A stretch of 64,000 bases of DNA from Gordonia araii NBRC 100433 (GCF_000241265.1 NZ_BAEE01000063.1:1-64000); one strand, 5' to 3'. Shown: positions 40,652 through 50,417, counted from the stretch's first letter. A program made the numbers and translations. Notes: a model not told the origin generated them from the letters alone.

Positions 40652-42946
40652 GTGAATCCTGATTCCCGCATGGCCGACGAGCAGCAGCATCTCGACGCGG
40701 TTTACGGGCGCGTCGACCGGATGCGGTCGACGACCAACCGCCGGCTGCGCGAGACTCTCGCCGAGAGCGGCGGTACTCCTCAGGCCCAATCCGAGCGGGA
40801 ATCCTACGAGCGGCTCTACGTCGAGGACCTCGCCAAACTCGATGCCGCCGAGCACAACCTGTACTTCGGACGGCTCGACGTCGACGGCGACGGCGACGGC
40901 ACGATGGAGACCAGGCGCATCGGGCGCATCGGAGTGCTCGACGACGACGACGAGGATACGACCCTCCTGCTCGATTGGCGCGCGCCCCTGTCGCGCCCGT
41001 TCTACCTCGCGACGCCCGCCGATCCCGACGGGGTCCACGTGCGCAGACACATCCGCACCAGCAACCGGCGGGTGAAGGCGATCAACGACGAGGTGCTCGA
41101 CGGGTCGGTGGTTCCGGAAACCGGCGAAGGCACGGCGACCGGTGGCGACGTGGTGAACGAGGCCGCACTGGTCACGGCACTCAACGCCGCTCGCACCGGC
41201 GAGATGAACGACATCGTCGAGACGATCCAGCGCGAACAGGATCTGATCATCCGCTCGTCACATCGCGGCGTGAGCGTCGTGCAGGGCGGTCCGGGAACCG
41301 GAAAGACAGCTGTCGCGCTGCACCGTGCCGCCTACCTGCTGTACACGCACCGCGACATCCTGGCCCGCAGCGGTGTGCTCATCATCGGGCCGAACGACGA
41401 GTTCCTCCGCTATATCTCGCAGGTCCTCCCCTCGCTGGGCGAGACCGGGGTGCTCCTTTCGACGATCGGCAACCTGCTTCCCGGCGTCGGCACCGACGCC
41501 GTCGATCCCCCGGCCGCCGCGGCGCTCAAGGGCTCGTTGACGATGATCGACGTTCTCAAACGGCATGTGCGCGCCTACCAGTCGCTGCCGAAGGGCCCGG
41601 TCACCGTCGAGTTCGACGGCTACCCGCTGACGATCGATTCGAATCTGGTCAAGTCCGCCCGCGCCAAGGCGCGCAGCACCCGACGAGCACACAACCAGGC
41701 TCAGCGCGAGTTTCTCCGGGCCGCGCTGTACGGCCTCGCCACCGCCTACGCCGGCCGCATCGGCTCGTCGCTGCTCGACGGGTCGCAGATGCTGAGCAGT
41801 TCCGAGATCGCCGATATCCGCGACGAGATGCGCGACGACGAGGATCTCGTCCGCGCGGTTCTCAGCTTCTGGCCGCGGCTCGAACCGATCCAGGTCCTCA
41901 CCGATCTACTAACCTCGTCCTCGGCGATCCGCCGCGCCTGTCACGGTTGGGATGATCGCGACCGCGCTGCCCTGGAACGCTCCCCGGACGAACCGATCAC
42001 GGTCGGCGACGTTCCGCTACTCGACGAGATCGCCGAGCTGATCGGTGCGGGAACCGCCGACGACAAGGCCGCCGAGGAGGCGAGTTGGCGCGCCAAGCTC
42101 GCCGAAGCGCAGGAGGCGCTGGACATCTTGACGGGATCGGCTCCGCAGGACCTCGAGGATGAGATCGACCCTGAAATCCTGATGGCCTACGACCTCATCG
42201 ACGCCGAACAGTTGGCCGCGCGGCAGACCGTCACCCAGTACCGCACCACCGCCGAGCGGGCCCATACCGACCGGTCGTGGACCTTCGGCCATGTCATCGT
42301 CGACGAGGCGCAAGAACTGTCGGCGATGGCCTGGCGGATGGTGATGCGCCGCATCCCGAACCGGTGGATGACGGTCATCGGCGACACCGCGCAGACGTCG
42401 GCGCCGGCCGGTGCCACCTCGTGGGGCGCGGTGTTCGAACCGTATGTCCAGAAGCGGTGGCGCCTGCACGAACTCACGGTCAACTACCGGACTCCGGCCG
42501 AGATCATGCGGTACGCGGCGCGGCTGCTGGCCCGGATCAACCCGGAGCTCAGTCCGCCGACATCGCTGCGATCGAACGGTCTGGAACCGCGAGCGGTGCG
42601 CGCTCCGTTCGGCCGGGCCGTTCTCGACGCGGTGGATCTCGCCGTCGGTGCCGGGTGGGAGGGCCTCACCGGCCTGATCGTCGCCGACGGCGACTACGAG
42701 CTGGCCGTCGACGCGCTAGCCGATCATCCGGAGATCGTGGTGCACACGGTCAACGGGTGCAAGGGACTGGAGTTCGACAACACCGTCGTCGTAGAGCCGG
42801 CGACGATCATCGCGGCGTCGCCGCGCGGGCTCAACGACCTGTACGTGGCCCTGACACGAGCAACCCAGCGGCTCGTCGTGGTCGCAGAATGCGACTTGCC
42901 ACCCGAGTTGGCGGACCTACCCGGGTGGCAAGCGGAGCAGCGCTGA
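40652..42946 (+). CDS. helD: HelD-like superfamily 1 helicase/RNA polymerase recycling factor
   Basis: 764 aa. The N-terminal coiled coil (~1-70) is followed by UvrD-type ATPase motifs: VVQGGPGTGKTAVALHRAA (motif I), HVIVDEAQELSAMAWRM (motif II), IGDTAQTSAP (III) and VNGCKGLEFDN (V). Mycobacterial HelD of similar size binds RNA polymerase and releases it from DNA. GTG 40652 was chosen, with a possible -10 TACACT ending 9 nt before it, and ATG 40670 is the alternative. It is a lone transcript ending tail to tail with the USP gene. Confidence 0.88.
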   Translation: MNPDSRMADEQQHLDAVYGRVDRMRSTTNRRLRETLAESGGTPQAQSERESYERLYVEDLAKLDAAEHNLYFGRLDVDGDGDGTMETRRIGRIGVLDDDDEDTTLLLDWRAPLSRPFYLATPADPDGVHVRRHIRTSNRRVKAINDEVLDGSVVPETGEGTATGGDVVNEAALVTALNAARTGEMNDIVETIQREQDLIIRSSHRGVSVVQGGPGTGKTAVALHRAAYLLYTHRDILARSGVLIIGPNDEFLRYISQVLPSLGETGVLLSTIGNLLPGVGTDAVDPPAAAALKGSLTMIDVLKRHVRAYQSLPKGPVTVEFDGYPLTIDSNLVKSARAKARSTRRAHNQAQREFLRAALYGLATAYAGRIGSSLLDGSQMLSSSEIADIRDEMRDDEDLVRAVLSFWPRLEPIQVLTDLLTSSSAIRRACHGWDDRDRAALERSPDEPITVGDVPLLDEIAELIGAGTADDKAAEEASWRAKLAEAQEALDILTGSAPQDLEDEIDPEILMAYDLIDAEQLAARQTVTQYRTTAERAHTDRSWTFGHVIVDEAQELSAMAWRMVMRRIPNRWMTVIGDTAQTSAPAGATSWGAVFEPYVQKRWRLHELTVNYRTPAEIMRYAARLLARINPELSPPTSLRSNGLEPRAVRAPFGRAVLDAVDLAVGAGWEGLTGLIVADGDYELAVDALADHPEIVVHTVNGCKGLEFDNTVVVEPATIIAASPRGLNDLYVALTRATQRLVVVAECDLPPELADLPGWQAEQR

Positions 42947-42970
42947 CAGTTCTCGCGCCGCGGTGTTGTC

Positions 42971-43423
42971 CTACGTGGTGTGGACGATCAGCACGTCGAC
43001 ATCGGCCTTGCGGGCCGCGTCGGCGGGGACCGAACCGAGTAGACGACCCGACAGGGTGTTCAGACCCTTGTTACCGACGACCAGCAGATCGGCCTTCACG
43101 TCGACGACGAGCTGGAGCAGCGCGTCGACCGGGGCACCCTTGACCGGGCGCTGCTGGATCACCTTGGCGCCAGCCGCCGTCGCGCGCTCCTTGGCGGTGC
43201 GGAGGATCTCCTCGGTGGGCGCGGAGCCGTGAACCTGGTAGGCCTCGTCCTTGAGAACGTCGGACATCGCGTTGATGTCGCGGCCCTCGTTCGGGAAGTA
43301 GGCGCAGGCGATTACCAGCGTCGCGTTCTCACCGGCCAACGCACCGGCGCGTTCCACCGCCTTCATCGAGGATTCCGAGCCGTCGGTCCCCACTACCACG
43401 GTGCTGTATGCAGCCATTGACAA
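42971..43423 (-). CDS. Universal stress protein
   Basis: 150-aa UspA-fold protein. The N-terminal VVVGTDGSESSMKAVERA and C-terminal VVGNKGLNTLSGRLLGSVPADAARKADVDVLIVH contain the ATP-binding G-x2-G-x9-G pattern. Orthologous in position to Rv1636, a cAMP-binding USP in M. tuberculosis. It lies 99 nt downstream of uvrB. Confidence 0.93.
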   Translation of the reverse strand: MSMAAYSTVVVGTDGSESSMKAVERAGALAGENATLVIACAYFPNEGRDINAMSDVLKDEAYQVHGSAPTEEILRTAKERATAAGAKVIQQRPVKGAPVDALLQLVVDVKADLLVVGNKGLNTLSGRLLGSVPADAARKADVDVLIVHTT

Positions 43424-43522
43424 TTCCCTCCAGATTTCGCTTGTGCGATAAGCACATTATCGGATTCTCGGTCCGGCTGGGTCTGAGTTCGCGCGGTGGT
43501 GTTCACCGCCACTGTCGGGCCG

Positions 43523-45679
43523 CTATTTGATTCCCGCCGCATCCATTCCCCGCAATTCCTTCTTGAGGTCGGCGATCTCGTCGCGCAGCCGCCCGGCGAG
43601 TTCGAACTGCAGGTCACGGGCGGCGGACATCATCTGATCGGTGAGCTGGCTGATGAGATCGGCCAATTCGGCACGCGGCATCGCCGAAATGTCCCGGCGC
43701 TCAATGACTCCGGCGCTGGACGACCCCTTCGGATTGTCGCCCTGGGCACGTCGGCCGCGGGTGGCGTTGCGGCCCGATCCGCCGACCGTCACCTCGTCTT
43801 CGGCCTCGCTGTAGACCTGGTCGAGGATGTCGGCGATCTTCTTGCGCAGCGGCTGCGGATCGATGCCCATCTCGGTGTTGTACGCGATCTGTTTCTCCCG
43901 GCGGCGCTCGGTCTCATCAATCGCGTTCTGCATGGAGTCGGTGATCTTGTCGGCGTACATGTGCACTTCGCCGGAGACGTTACGAGCCGCGCGGCCGATC
44001 GTCTGGATCAGTGATGTCGTGCTGCGCAGGAAGCCCTCCTTGTCCGCGTCGAGGATGGCGACGAGCGACACCTCGGGCAGGTCGAGGCCCTCGCGCAGCA
44101 GATTGATGCCCACGAGCACGTCGAACTCGCCGAGGCGAAGCTGCCGCAACAGTTCGACGCGGCGCAGCGTGTCCACTTCCGAGTGCAGGTACCGCACCCG
44201 GATCCCCAACTCGAGCAGATAGTCGGTCAGGTCTTCGGCCATCTTCTTGGTCAACGTCGTGACCAGCACCCGCTCGTCGCGCTCGGTGCGCTCCCGGATC
44301 TCATGCACCAGGTCGTCGATCTGGCCCTTGGTCGGTTTCACCACGACCTTCGGGTCGACCAGCCCGGTCGGGCGAATGACCTGCTCGACGAACTCACCGC
44401 CGGTCTGGCCCAGCTCATAGGGTCCCGGGGTGGCCGACAGGTAGACGGTCTGCCCGATCCGGTCGACGAACTCGTCCCAGGTCAGCGGGCGGTTATCGAC
44501 CGCCGAGGGCAGCCGGAAGCCGTAGTCGACCAGGTTGCGCTTGCGGGACATGTCGCCCTCGTACATGCCGCCGATCTGCGGCACGGTCACATGCGACTCG
44601 TCGATGACGAGTAGGAAGTCGTCCGGGAAGTAGTCGATCAACGTCGCCGGCGCCGAGCCGGGCCCGCGACCGTCGATATGACGCGAATAGTTCTCGATGC
44701 CCGAGCAGAAGCCGACCTGGCGCATCATCTCCAAGTCGTAGGTGGTCCGCATCCGCAGGCGCTGCGCCTCCAGGAGCTTGCCTTTGCCCTCCAGCTCGGC
44801 GAGCCGCTCCTCCAGTTCGGACTCGATCCCCTTCATCGCCCGTTCCATGCGTTCGGGACCGGCGACGTAGTGGGTCGCGGGGAAGATCCGCACATTGTCG
44901 ACCTGCCGGACCACGTCACCGGTCAGCGGATGCAGGTAGTAGAGCGCTTCGACCTCGTCGCCGAAGAACTCGATCCGCACGGCCAGCTCTTCGTAGGACG
45001 GGATGATCTCGACGGTGTCGCCGCGCACGCGAAAGCTGCCGCGGGTGAACGACATGTCGTTGCGGGTGTACTGCACGTCGACGAGAAGGCGCAGCAGCGC
45101 GTCACGGTCGATCTCGTCACCGACCGACATCTCCACCGAGCGGTCGAGATAGGACTGCGGCGTGCCCAGGCCGTAGATGCAGGACACCGACGCGACGACG
45201 ACGACGTCGCGGCGCGATAGCAGGCTCGATGTCGCCGAGTGCCGCAGGCGTTCGACATCGTCGTTGATCGACGAGTCCTTCTCGATGTAGGTGTCGGTCT
45301 GCGCGATGTACGCCTCGGGTTGGTAGTAGTCGTAGTAGGAGACGAAGTACTCGACCGCGTTGTTCGGCAGCATCTCGCGCAGTTCGTTGGCCAGCTGGGC
45401 GGCCAAAGTCTTGTTCGGCGCCATGACCAGCGTCGGGCGCTGGACTCGCTCGATCAGCCACGCGGTGGTCGCCGACTTGCCCGTGCCGGTGGCACCGAGC
45501 AGCACGATATCGCGCTCCCCTTCGTTGATCCGGCGTTCCAGGTCTTCGATCGCCGCCGGCTGGTCACCTGCGGGCTCGTACTCGCTGACGACTTCGAAGC
45601 GTCCGTCGGCCCGCTCGATCTCGCCGATCGGGCGGAACTCGGAATGCGCGAGGACTGGTTTCTCTGCGGGAAACGCCAT
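43523..45679 (-). CDS. uvrB: Excinuclease ABC subunit B
   Basis: 718-aa helicase-like DNA-damage verifier that recruits UvrC. Walker A is [13 protein letters not shown]. The beta-hairpin region [19 protein letters not shown] is unmistakable. DESHVTVPQ is motif II. The C-terminal UVR domain ([21 protein letters not shown]) contacts UvrA/UvrC. ATG 45679 was chosen over a GTG 19 codons upstream because homologues begin near there. Divergent from the DUF402 gene. Confidence 0.97.
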   Translation of the reverse strand: MAFPAEKPVLAHSEFRPIGEIERADGRFEVVSEYEPAGDQPAAIEDLERRINEGERDIVLLGATGTGKSATTAWLIERVQRPTLVMAPNKTLAAQLANELREMLPNNAVEYFVSYYDYYQPEAYIAQTDTYIEKDSSINDDVERLRHSATSSLLSRRDVVVVASVSCIYGLGTPQSYLDRSVEMSVGDEIDRDALLRLLVDVQYTRNDMSFTRGSFRVRGDTVEIIPSYEELAVRIEFFGDEVEALYYLHPLTGDVVRQVDNVRIFPATHYVAGPERMERAMKGIESELEERLAELEGKGKLLEAQRLRMRTTYDLEMMRQVGFCSGIENYSRHIDGRGPGSAPATLIDYFPDDFLLVIDESHVTVPQIGGMYEGDMSRKRNLVDYGFRLPSAVDNRPLTWDEFVDRIGQTVYLSATPGPYELGQTGGEFVEQVIRPTGLVDPKVVVKPTKGQIDDLVHEIRERTERDERVLVTTLTKKMAEDLTDYLLELGIRVRYLHSEVDTLRRVELLRQLRLGEFDVLVGINLLREGLDLPEVSLVAILDADKEGFLRSTTSLIQTIGRAARNVSGEVHMYADKITDSMQNAIDETERRREKQIAYNTEMGIDPQPLRKKIADILDQVYSEAEDEVTVGGSGRNATRGRRAQGDNPKGSSSAGVIERRDISAMPRAELADLISQLTDQMMSAARDLQFELAGRLRDEIADLKKELRGMDAAGIK

Positions 45680-45767
45680 ACCTGACAGGATAGGCTCGCC
45701 CCCCGACAACGTCGGTCGGGAGCGGTTGGCGACCACGAACGACGGGGCTCGACGCTAGTTTGAGAAC

Positions 45768-46292
45768 ATGAGCGAAGTCGCGCACCGGCCGAAAATCGAG
45801 GTCTTCGACGTCCCGGCGGGCACCAACACCGACAACAAGGGATTCGTTCGCCCCGTCGAGGAATACCGCGTCACCGACTACGGCCTCTACATGTCCCGCA
45901 CCGCCGATCACCCCAGGTTCGGCCACTTGGAGACCTGGCTGCTGCCGTCGCTCGGCCTCCGCGCCAACATCTTCCACTTCCGCGACGCCGACTACCGGCC
46001 CGGCCAGCGCCTCTACCTCGACGTCGGCGAGTTCTCCGGTCCCGACGCCGATGGCCGTTGGCACGCGACCGATTGGTACCTGGACCTGATCGACGTGCCC
46101 GGGAAGCCGTTGGAGCTGGTCGACGTCGACGAGGTCTTCGACGCGCGAGCCGCGGGGTATCTGACCACCGCCGAGTGCGAACGGGCCGTGCAGATCGCCA
46201 TGCGCGCGCTCGTCGGGGCGGCCGGGCGCGGTCATCGGGTGCAGGCGTGGCTCGACGATGAGGTCGGCGAACCCCTCACCTGGCTGCATTGA
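45768..46292 (+). CDS. DUF402 domain protein
   Basis: 174 aa. The beta-rich DUF402 core has GLYMSRTADHPRFGHLETWLLPSLGLRANIFHFRD and DWYLDLIDV, then a C-terminal helix pair. Relatives include nucleoside di/triphosphatases and FomD. Metal-dependent phosphohydrolysis is plausible but unproven. Position matches Rv1632c between uvrB and coaE. It converges with coaE, 10 nt apart. Confidence 0.85.
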   Translation: MSEVAHRPKIEVFDVPAGTNTDNKGFVRPVEEYRVTDYGLYMSRTADHPRFGHLETWLLPSLGLRANIFHFRDADYRPGQRLYLDVGEFSGPDADGRWHATDWYLDLIDVPGKPLELVDVDEVFDARAAGYLTTAECERAVQIAMRALVGAAGRGHRVQAWLDDEVGEPLTWLH

Positions 46293-46302
46293 CCGCGGCC
46301 GA

Positions 46303-47202
46303 TCAGGGCGCGACGATGCTGACGCGCGCCGGGCGTCCGGGATCCGCGGCCGCGAACGTCCCGTCCCCCTCCGGGGGGAAGCCGCCCGCGCACAGGAGGT
46401 CGGGAAGCTCGGCCGCCGCCTGCTCGTCGCGCGCGGTGATCCGCAACTCCGGGATGGGGTCGGCCGCCGCCACCTCGACCGCGGACGCCTTCTCCCCTGC
46501 CACTGCCCAGAGCCGGTTGGTCAGCCGGCTCGGCAACGCCGCCGGGTTGGGGTCGGCGGCAATCAGCTCGGGAACCGGTTTGGCGACGACTCCGGTGCGC
46601 ACGTTGACCTCATAGGGGACGAGACGTTGATCCCATAGATCGATGGCTCTGCGGGTGAGGTCTATCTCCGTCCCGGAGTTGTCCAGCCACGCGTCGGCGA
46701 CCGCACGCCGCTGCTCTTCGGTCGCCTGCGCGGCGATTCGCGCCCGCGCATCCGCCTCGTCGAGGCCGCGAGACGTCACGAGGCGGTGCACGCGCAGCTC
46801 GACGTCGGCGTTCACCATCACCACGGCGTGAAAGAACGGCGCCGTGTGGTTCTCGACGAGCAGCGGAATGTCCTGCACGACGATCGCATCGGCGGGAGCA
46901 GCGGACAACAGTTCGTTGGTGCGGGCGCCGATCAGCGGATGCGTGATCGAGTTCAGCGTAGCTCGCGACTCGTCGTCGGCGAACGCCCGTACGGCCAGCG
47001 CGGGGCGATCCAGTTCCCCGTCGGGCCCGATGATGTCCTCGCCGAACGCCTGCGCCAACTCCGCCAGTCCCGGTGTGCCCGCGGCGACCACCTCGCGCGC
47101 GACCTTGTCCGCGTCGATCAGGTACGCCCCGCGGTCGACGAAGGTCTTCGCCACCGTCGACTTCCCCGCACCCATTCCGCCCGTCAATCCCACTCGAATC
47201 AC
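46303..47202 (-). CDS. coaE: Dephospho-CoA kinase with decayed GrpB-like tail
   Basis: Phosphorylates dephospho-CoA in the last step of CoA synthesis. P-loop GGMGAGKS at ~8-15, DADKVAREVV and the CoaE core reach residue ~200. The remaining ~90 aa align by eye with the start and end of the GrpB/UPF0157 domain fused to mycobacterial CoaE (SRLTNRL, LPDLLCAGGFP, ADPGRPARVSI), but the middle with HIGSTAV is missing. The total is 299 aa versus ~400 there. GTG 47202 was chosen because the conserved IRVGLTGG follows directly. Confidence 0.93.
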   Translation of the reverse strand: MIRVGLTGGMGAGKSTVAKTFVDRGAYLIDADKVAREVVAAGTPGLAELAQAFGEDIIGPDGELDRPALAVRAFADDESRATLNSITHPLIGARTNELLSAAPADAIVVQDIPLLVENHTAPFFHAVVMVNADVELRVHRLVTSRGLDEADARARIAAQATEEQRRAVADAWLDNSGTEIDLTRRAIDLWDQRLVPYEVNVRTGVVAKPVPELIAADPNPAALPSRLTNRLWAVAGEKASAVEVAAADPIPELRITARDEQAAAELPDLLCAGGFPPEGDGTFAAADPGRPARVSIVAP

Positions 47203-47276
47203 GCCCACCAGTGTGGCATGCCCGCGCCGGCTTTCCCGGTTGTGCTCCGAGCACAAGCACGGATCGGTTGTCTGGG

Positions 47277-47384
47277 ATGTCGCTGCTGACCCTGGGTTTC
47301 GCGGCCGAATGGGCCGATCGCGGCATTGCCTGCAACTGTCTGTGGCCGGAGACGACGATCGCGACGGCGACGGACCGGGCCTAG
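47277..47384 (+). pseudogene. Remnant of an HSDL2-like short-chain dehydrogenase
   Basis: A 35-codon open stretch encodes MSLLTLGFAAEWADRGIACN followed by CLWPETTIATAT. It resembles the segment after the catalytic YxxxK of HSDL2-type SDRs (GMSL..LG.A.E....GIAVN.LWP.TTIATA). No Rossmann start or catalytic Tyr is found upstream. The frame ends in TAG overlapping the nicotinamidase stop. It looks like a leftover after deletion. Confidence 0.6.
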
Positions 47385-47977
47385 CGCACCGCGACCCCGA
47401 GTTCGGCGAATCCGCCTGCGTACAGCTCGCGCACGGCGGCCTCGTCGATGCCGACGGCGTAGTTCTCGAGGACGGTGGTGCGGAAACCGGCTTCCGCCGC
47501 CTGCCGGGCGGTCTCCTTCACGCAGTAGTCGGTCGCGATCCCCACCACGTCGACGTCGGTGATCCCGTGCGCCCGCAGCCGTTCGACGAGCAGTTCGTCG
47601 TCGGGCGTGATTCCTTCGAAGCCGGAGTACGCGGCGCTGTAGTGGCCTTTGAAGACCCGGATCACCGGAACGGAATCGATGCGGCCGAGTTCGTCTTCGA
47701 GGTCGTCGATGATGCGCGCCCCGTCCGATTCCGCGACGCAATGCACCGGCCACGAGGTCCGAAAGTCGGGTTCGACTCCCTCGGCGGCGAAATGCTCGCC
47801 CGGATCGATATGCCAATCCTGCGTCGTGACGACCAGGTCGTACTCGGCGAGGAACCGCTCGTCGCGCAGTGCCGACCGCAAACGCTCGGCGAGGTCGAGC
47901 CCGCCGGCGACGGCGAGTGACCCGCCCTCGCAGAAGTCGTACTGGACGTCGACGATGATCAGCGCCTTGCTCGTCAT
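47381..47977 (-). CDS. pncA: Nicotinamidase/pyrazinamidase
   Basis: 198 aa. Hydrolyses nicotinamide to nicotinate for NAD salvage, and in mycobacteria activates pyrazinamide. Catalytic triad Asp10, Lys110, Cys152 (DVQYDFCEGG, VFKGHYSAAYSGF, GIATDYCVKET). Metal ligands Asp54, His56, His62 (QDWHIDPGEHF). All key residues are present. It is downstream of the ferritin gene with a hairpin between them, so probably a separate transcript. Confidence 0.94.
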   Translation of the reverse strand: MTSKALIIVDVQYDFCEGGSLAVAGGLDLAERLRSALRDERFLAEYDLVVTTQDWHIDPGEHFAAEGVEPDFRTSWPVHCVAESDGARIIDDLEDELGRIDSVPVIRVFKGHYSAAYSGFEGITPDDELLVERLRAHGITDVDVVGIATDYCVKETARQAAEAGFRTTVLENYAVGIDEAAVRELYAGGFAELGVAVR

Positions 47978-48012
47978 AGGGCCAATGGTAGGCGCGGCCG
48001 GCGAATGCGGCG

Positions 48013-48046
48013 GCCCGCCGCACTCCGGGTGGAATGCGGCGGGCCG
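48013..48046 (-). terminator. Hairpin between ferritin and pncA
   Basis: GGCCCGCCGCA pairs with TGCGGCGGGCC (11 bp, 12-nt loop), about 30 nt after the ferritin stop. It has no U-tract, as often seen in mycobacteria-type terminators. Confidence 0.5.
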
Positions 48047-48073
48047 ACTGTCCTGAGGGCTATTTCAGGGGGT

Positions 48074-48565
48074 TCAGGCGCTGGCGCCGAGCTCGGCGTC
48101 GAGGCGGAGAATGCCCGAGCCGTCCTCGTTGACCAGGCGGGCCCGGCCGAGGATCTCGCTCACGGTGGCTTCCTCTTCGATCTGCTCGGAGACGAACCAG
48201 TCCAGGAGCGAGCGGGAGTCGATGTCGTGCGCTTCGTCCGCGGCGGCGTAGAGCTCGCGGATCGACGCCGACACATCGCGCTCGGCCTCCAGAGCGACGT
48301 CGAAGGTCTCGGTCACGCTGGTGACCTTCACCTTGGGCGTCTTGATGTCGCCGATGACGGGGTGGTTGTCCCGGTCGGTCAAGTGCTTGATGAGCTTGTC
48401 CGCGTGGGTGAGCTCTTCAGCCGACTGGCTCTTGAGCCACTTCGAGATACCGGGCAGGTTCATCAGCTCGAGTTCGATGGCCAGCTGCCGGTAAAGCACT
48501 GCCGATTCGTATTCCTTGATGATTTGCTTGATAAATGCCTTTTCAAGCCCTGCTGTCATTTTCAT
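48074..48565 (-). CDS. Ferritin (BfrB-like)
   Basis: 163-aa iron-storage protein forming a 24-subunit cage. Ferroxidase residues include EYESAVLYRQLA, EELTHADKL (EExxH) and FVSEQIEEEATVSEI. The start region is Lys-rich and less GC-rich than its neighbours. ATG 48565 lies 7 nt after a -10-like TATCAT, suggesting a leaderless mRNA. An ATG two codons later is possible. Control by iron through IdeR is likely from the upstream box. Confidence 0.93.
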   Translation of the reverse strand: MKMTAGLEKAFIKQIIKEYESAVLYRQLAIELELMNLPGISKWLKSQSAEELTHADKLIKHLTDRDNHPVIGDIKTPKVKVTSVTETFDVALEAERDVSASIRELYAAADEAHDIDSRSLLDWFVSEQIEEEATVSEILGRARLVNEDGSGILRLDAELGASA

Positions 48566-48627
48566 AGGCTCGATGATAGGTGCAAAAAATGGCCTCTACC
48601 AGCAAAGATTGCCTCTACTAAGAGAAC

Positions 48628-48646
48628 GTTGGCTAGGCTACGCGAC
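48628..48646. promoter_or_regulatory. Possible IdeR/DtxR box upstream of ferritin
   Basis: GTTGGCTAGGCTACGCGAC matches 12 of 19 positions of the IdeR consensus TTAGGTTAGGCTAACCTAA, including the whole TAGGCTA core. It lies 63 nt upstream of the ferritin start. Mycobacterial bfrB is activated by IdeR bound upstream. Two GTAGAGGC direct repeats (48592-48599 and 48611-48618 on the complement) lie between this box and the start. Confidence 0.4.
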
Positions 48647-48691
48647 GATAGGGATTCCTAACGTCACGGCTGATTCGGGACAGATTTCCCA

Positions 48692-48735
48692 CCAAAGAAA
48701 ACAGCTCCCCGGCCCTCACGGGCCGGGGAGCTGTT
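48692..48735 (-). terminator. rpsA intrinsic terminator
   Basis: A 16-bp stem (AACAGCTCCCCGGCCC with its complement, 4-nt loop) at 48700-48735, followed on the minus strand by TTTTCTTT. It starts about 17 nt after the rpsA stop. One of the clearest intrinsic terminators in the window. Confidence 0.93.
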
Positions 48736-48752
48736 CGCGGTTCTAGCGAGTG

Positions 48753-50216
48753 CTAGGCGTTGCCGGCAAGCTTCTCGCGCAGTGCGGCGAGCTGCTCGTC
48801 GCTGGCCAGCGAGCCGCCGGTGCTCGGTGCCGGAGCACTGCCACCCTTGGCCTCGTCGGTCGACGAGGAGTAGTCGCTCGGCGCGTTCTCCGCCTCGGCG
48901 GCCGCCTTCGCGAACTTCTCCATCTGAGCGGTGTGCATCTTGTGACGGCGCTCTGCCTCGGCGTAGCGCGCCTCCCAAGCCTTCTGCTGCTCCTCGTAGC
49001 CCTCAAGCCACTCGTTGGTGTCAGCGTCGAAGCCTTCGGGGAAGATGTAGTTGCCCTGCTCGTCGTAGCTGTCGGCCATGCCGTACTTCGACGGGTCGAA
49101 CTCCTCCGTGTAGTCCTCGTTGGCCTGCTTGAGGCTCAGCGAGATGCGACGACGCTCGAGGTCGATGTCGATGACCTTGACCAGGGCATCGTCGCCGACG
49201 GCGACAACCTGGTCCGGCACCTCGACGTGGCGCTCGGCCAGCTCGGAGATGTGGACCAGACCCTCGATGCCCTCCTCGACGCGGACGAACGCGCCGAACG
49301 GAACGAGCTTGGTGACCTTGCCCGGCACGATCTGACCGATCGCGTGGGTGCGGGCGAACTGGCGCCACGGGTCTTCCTGGGTCGCCTTGAGCGACAGCGA
49401 GACGCGCTCGCGGTCCAGGTCGACGTCGAGAACCTCGACGGTGACCTCGTCGCCGACGGTGACGACCTCGTTCGGGTGATCGATGTGCTTCCAGGACAGC
49501 TCGGAGACGTGCACCAGGCCGTCGACGCCGCCGAGATCGACGAAAGCGCCGAAGTTGACGATCGAGGACACGACGCCCTTGCGGACCTGGCCCTTCTGCA
49601 GCTGGTGCAGGAACTCGCTGCGCACCTCGGACTGGGTCTGCTCCAGCCAAGCGCGACGCGACAGGACCACGTTGTTGCGGTTCTTGTCGAGCTCGATGAT
49701 CTTGGCCTCGATCTCCTTGCCGATGTACGGCTGCAGATCGCGGACGCGACGCATCTCGACCAGCGACGCGGGCAGGAAGCCGCGCAGGCCGATGTCGAGG
49801 ATCAGGCCGCCCTTGACGACCTCGATGACGGTGCCCTTGACGGCCTCGTCCTTCTCCTTGAGCTCTTCGATCGTGCCCCAGGCGCGCTCGTACTGGGCGC
49901 GCTTCTTGGACAGGATCAGGCGGCCTTCCTTGTCCTCCTTGGTGAGGACCAGGGCTTCGACCTCATCGCCGACGTTGACAACCTCGCTGGGGTCGACGTC
50001 GTGCTTGATGGAAAGCTCGCGGGACGGGATGACACCTTCGGTCTTGTAGCCGATGTCAAGCAGGACCTCGTCGCGGTCGACCTTGACGATCGTCCCTTCA
50101 ACGATGTCACCATCGTTGAAGTACTTGATCGTGGAGTCGATGGCGGCGAGAAAATCCTCGGCCGAGCCGATGTCGTTGACGGCTACTTGCGGCGAGGAGA
50201 TAGTGGGGGACGACAT
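48753..50216 (-). CDS. rpsA: 30S ribosomal protein S1
   Basis: 487 aa with four S1 RNA-binding repeats: VEGTIVKVDRDEVLLDIGYK, VKGTVIEVVKGGLILDIGLRG, RKGVVSSIVNFGAFVDLGGVDGLVHVSEL and VPGKVTKLVPFGAFVRVEEGIEGLVHISEL. An acidic, unordered C-terminal tail of ~110 aa follows, as in mycobacteria. S1 brings mRNA to the 30S subunit. ATG start. Divergent from the 2H phosphoesterase gene across 201 nt, which should hold the rpsA promoter and leader. Confidence 0.97.
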   Translation of the reverse strand: MSSPTISSPQVAVNDIGSAEDFLAAIDSTIKYFNDGDIVEGTIVKVDRDEVLLDIGYKTEGVIPSRELSIKHDVDPSEVVNVGDEVEALVLTKEDKEGRLILSKKRAQYERAWGTIEELKEKDEAVKGTVIEVVKGGLILDIGLRGFLPASLVEMRRVRDLQPYIGKEIEAKIIELDKNRNNVVLSRRAWLEQTQSEVRSEFLHQLQKGQVRKGVVSSIVNFGAFVDLGGVDGLVHVSELSWKHIDHPNEVVTVGDEVTVEVLDVDLDRERVSLSLKATQEDPWRQFARTHAIGQIVPGKVTKLVPFGAFVRVEEGIEGLVHISELAERHVEVPDQVVAVGDDALVKVIDIDLERRRISLSLKQANEDYTEEFDPSKYGMADSYDEQGNYIFPEGFDADTNEWLEGYEEQQKAWEARYAEAERRHKMHTAQMEKFAKAAAEAENAPSDYSSSTDEAKGGSAPAPSTGGSLASDEQLAALREKLAGNA

Positions 50217-50417
50217 GTGTTGGGTTGCTCCGGACAGGTATCTAGTAGGTACAGGTTGTGGTTTGCGGTCATCCAGCGGGCAGGATGTTTCACAAACCTG
50301 CTGGTCAACAATGTGGCATTGGCAGCTGAGCTAACCCTGGCCACACGCGCTTCTAACACTACGCCAGGGCCCCTGTCCTGCACAAATGCACCTCCGCCCC
50401 CAAGGGAAGGGTCCGCC

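Noticed and set aside
48750-50417. Long plus-strand frame opposite rpsA leading into the 2H phosphoesterase gene
   Set aside because: Only the part after 50418 has family motifs. The rest is antisense to rpsA.
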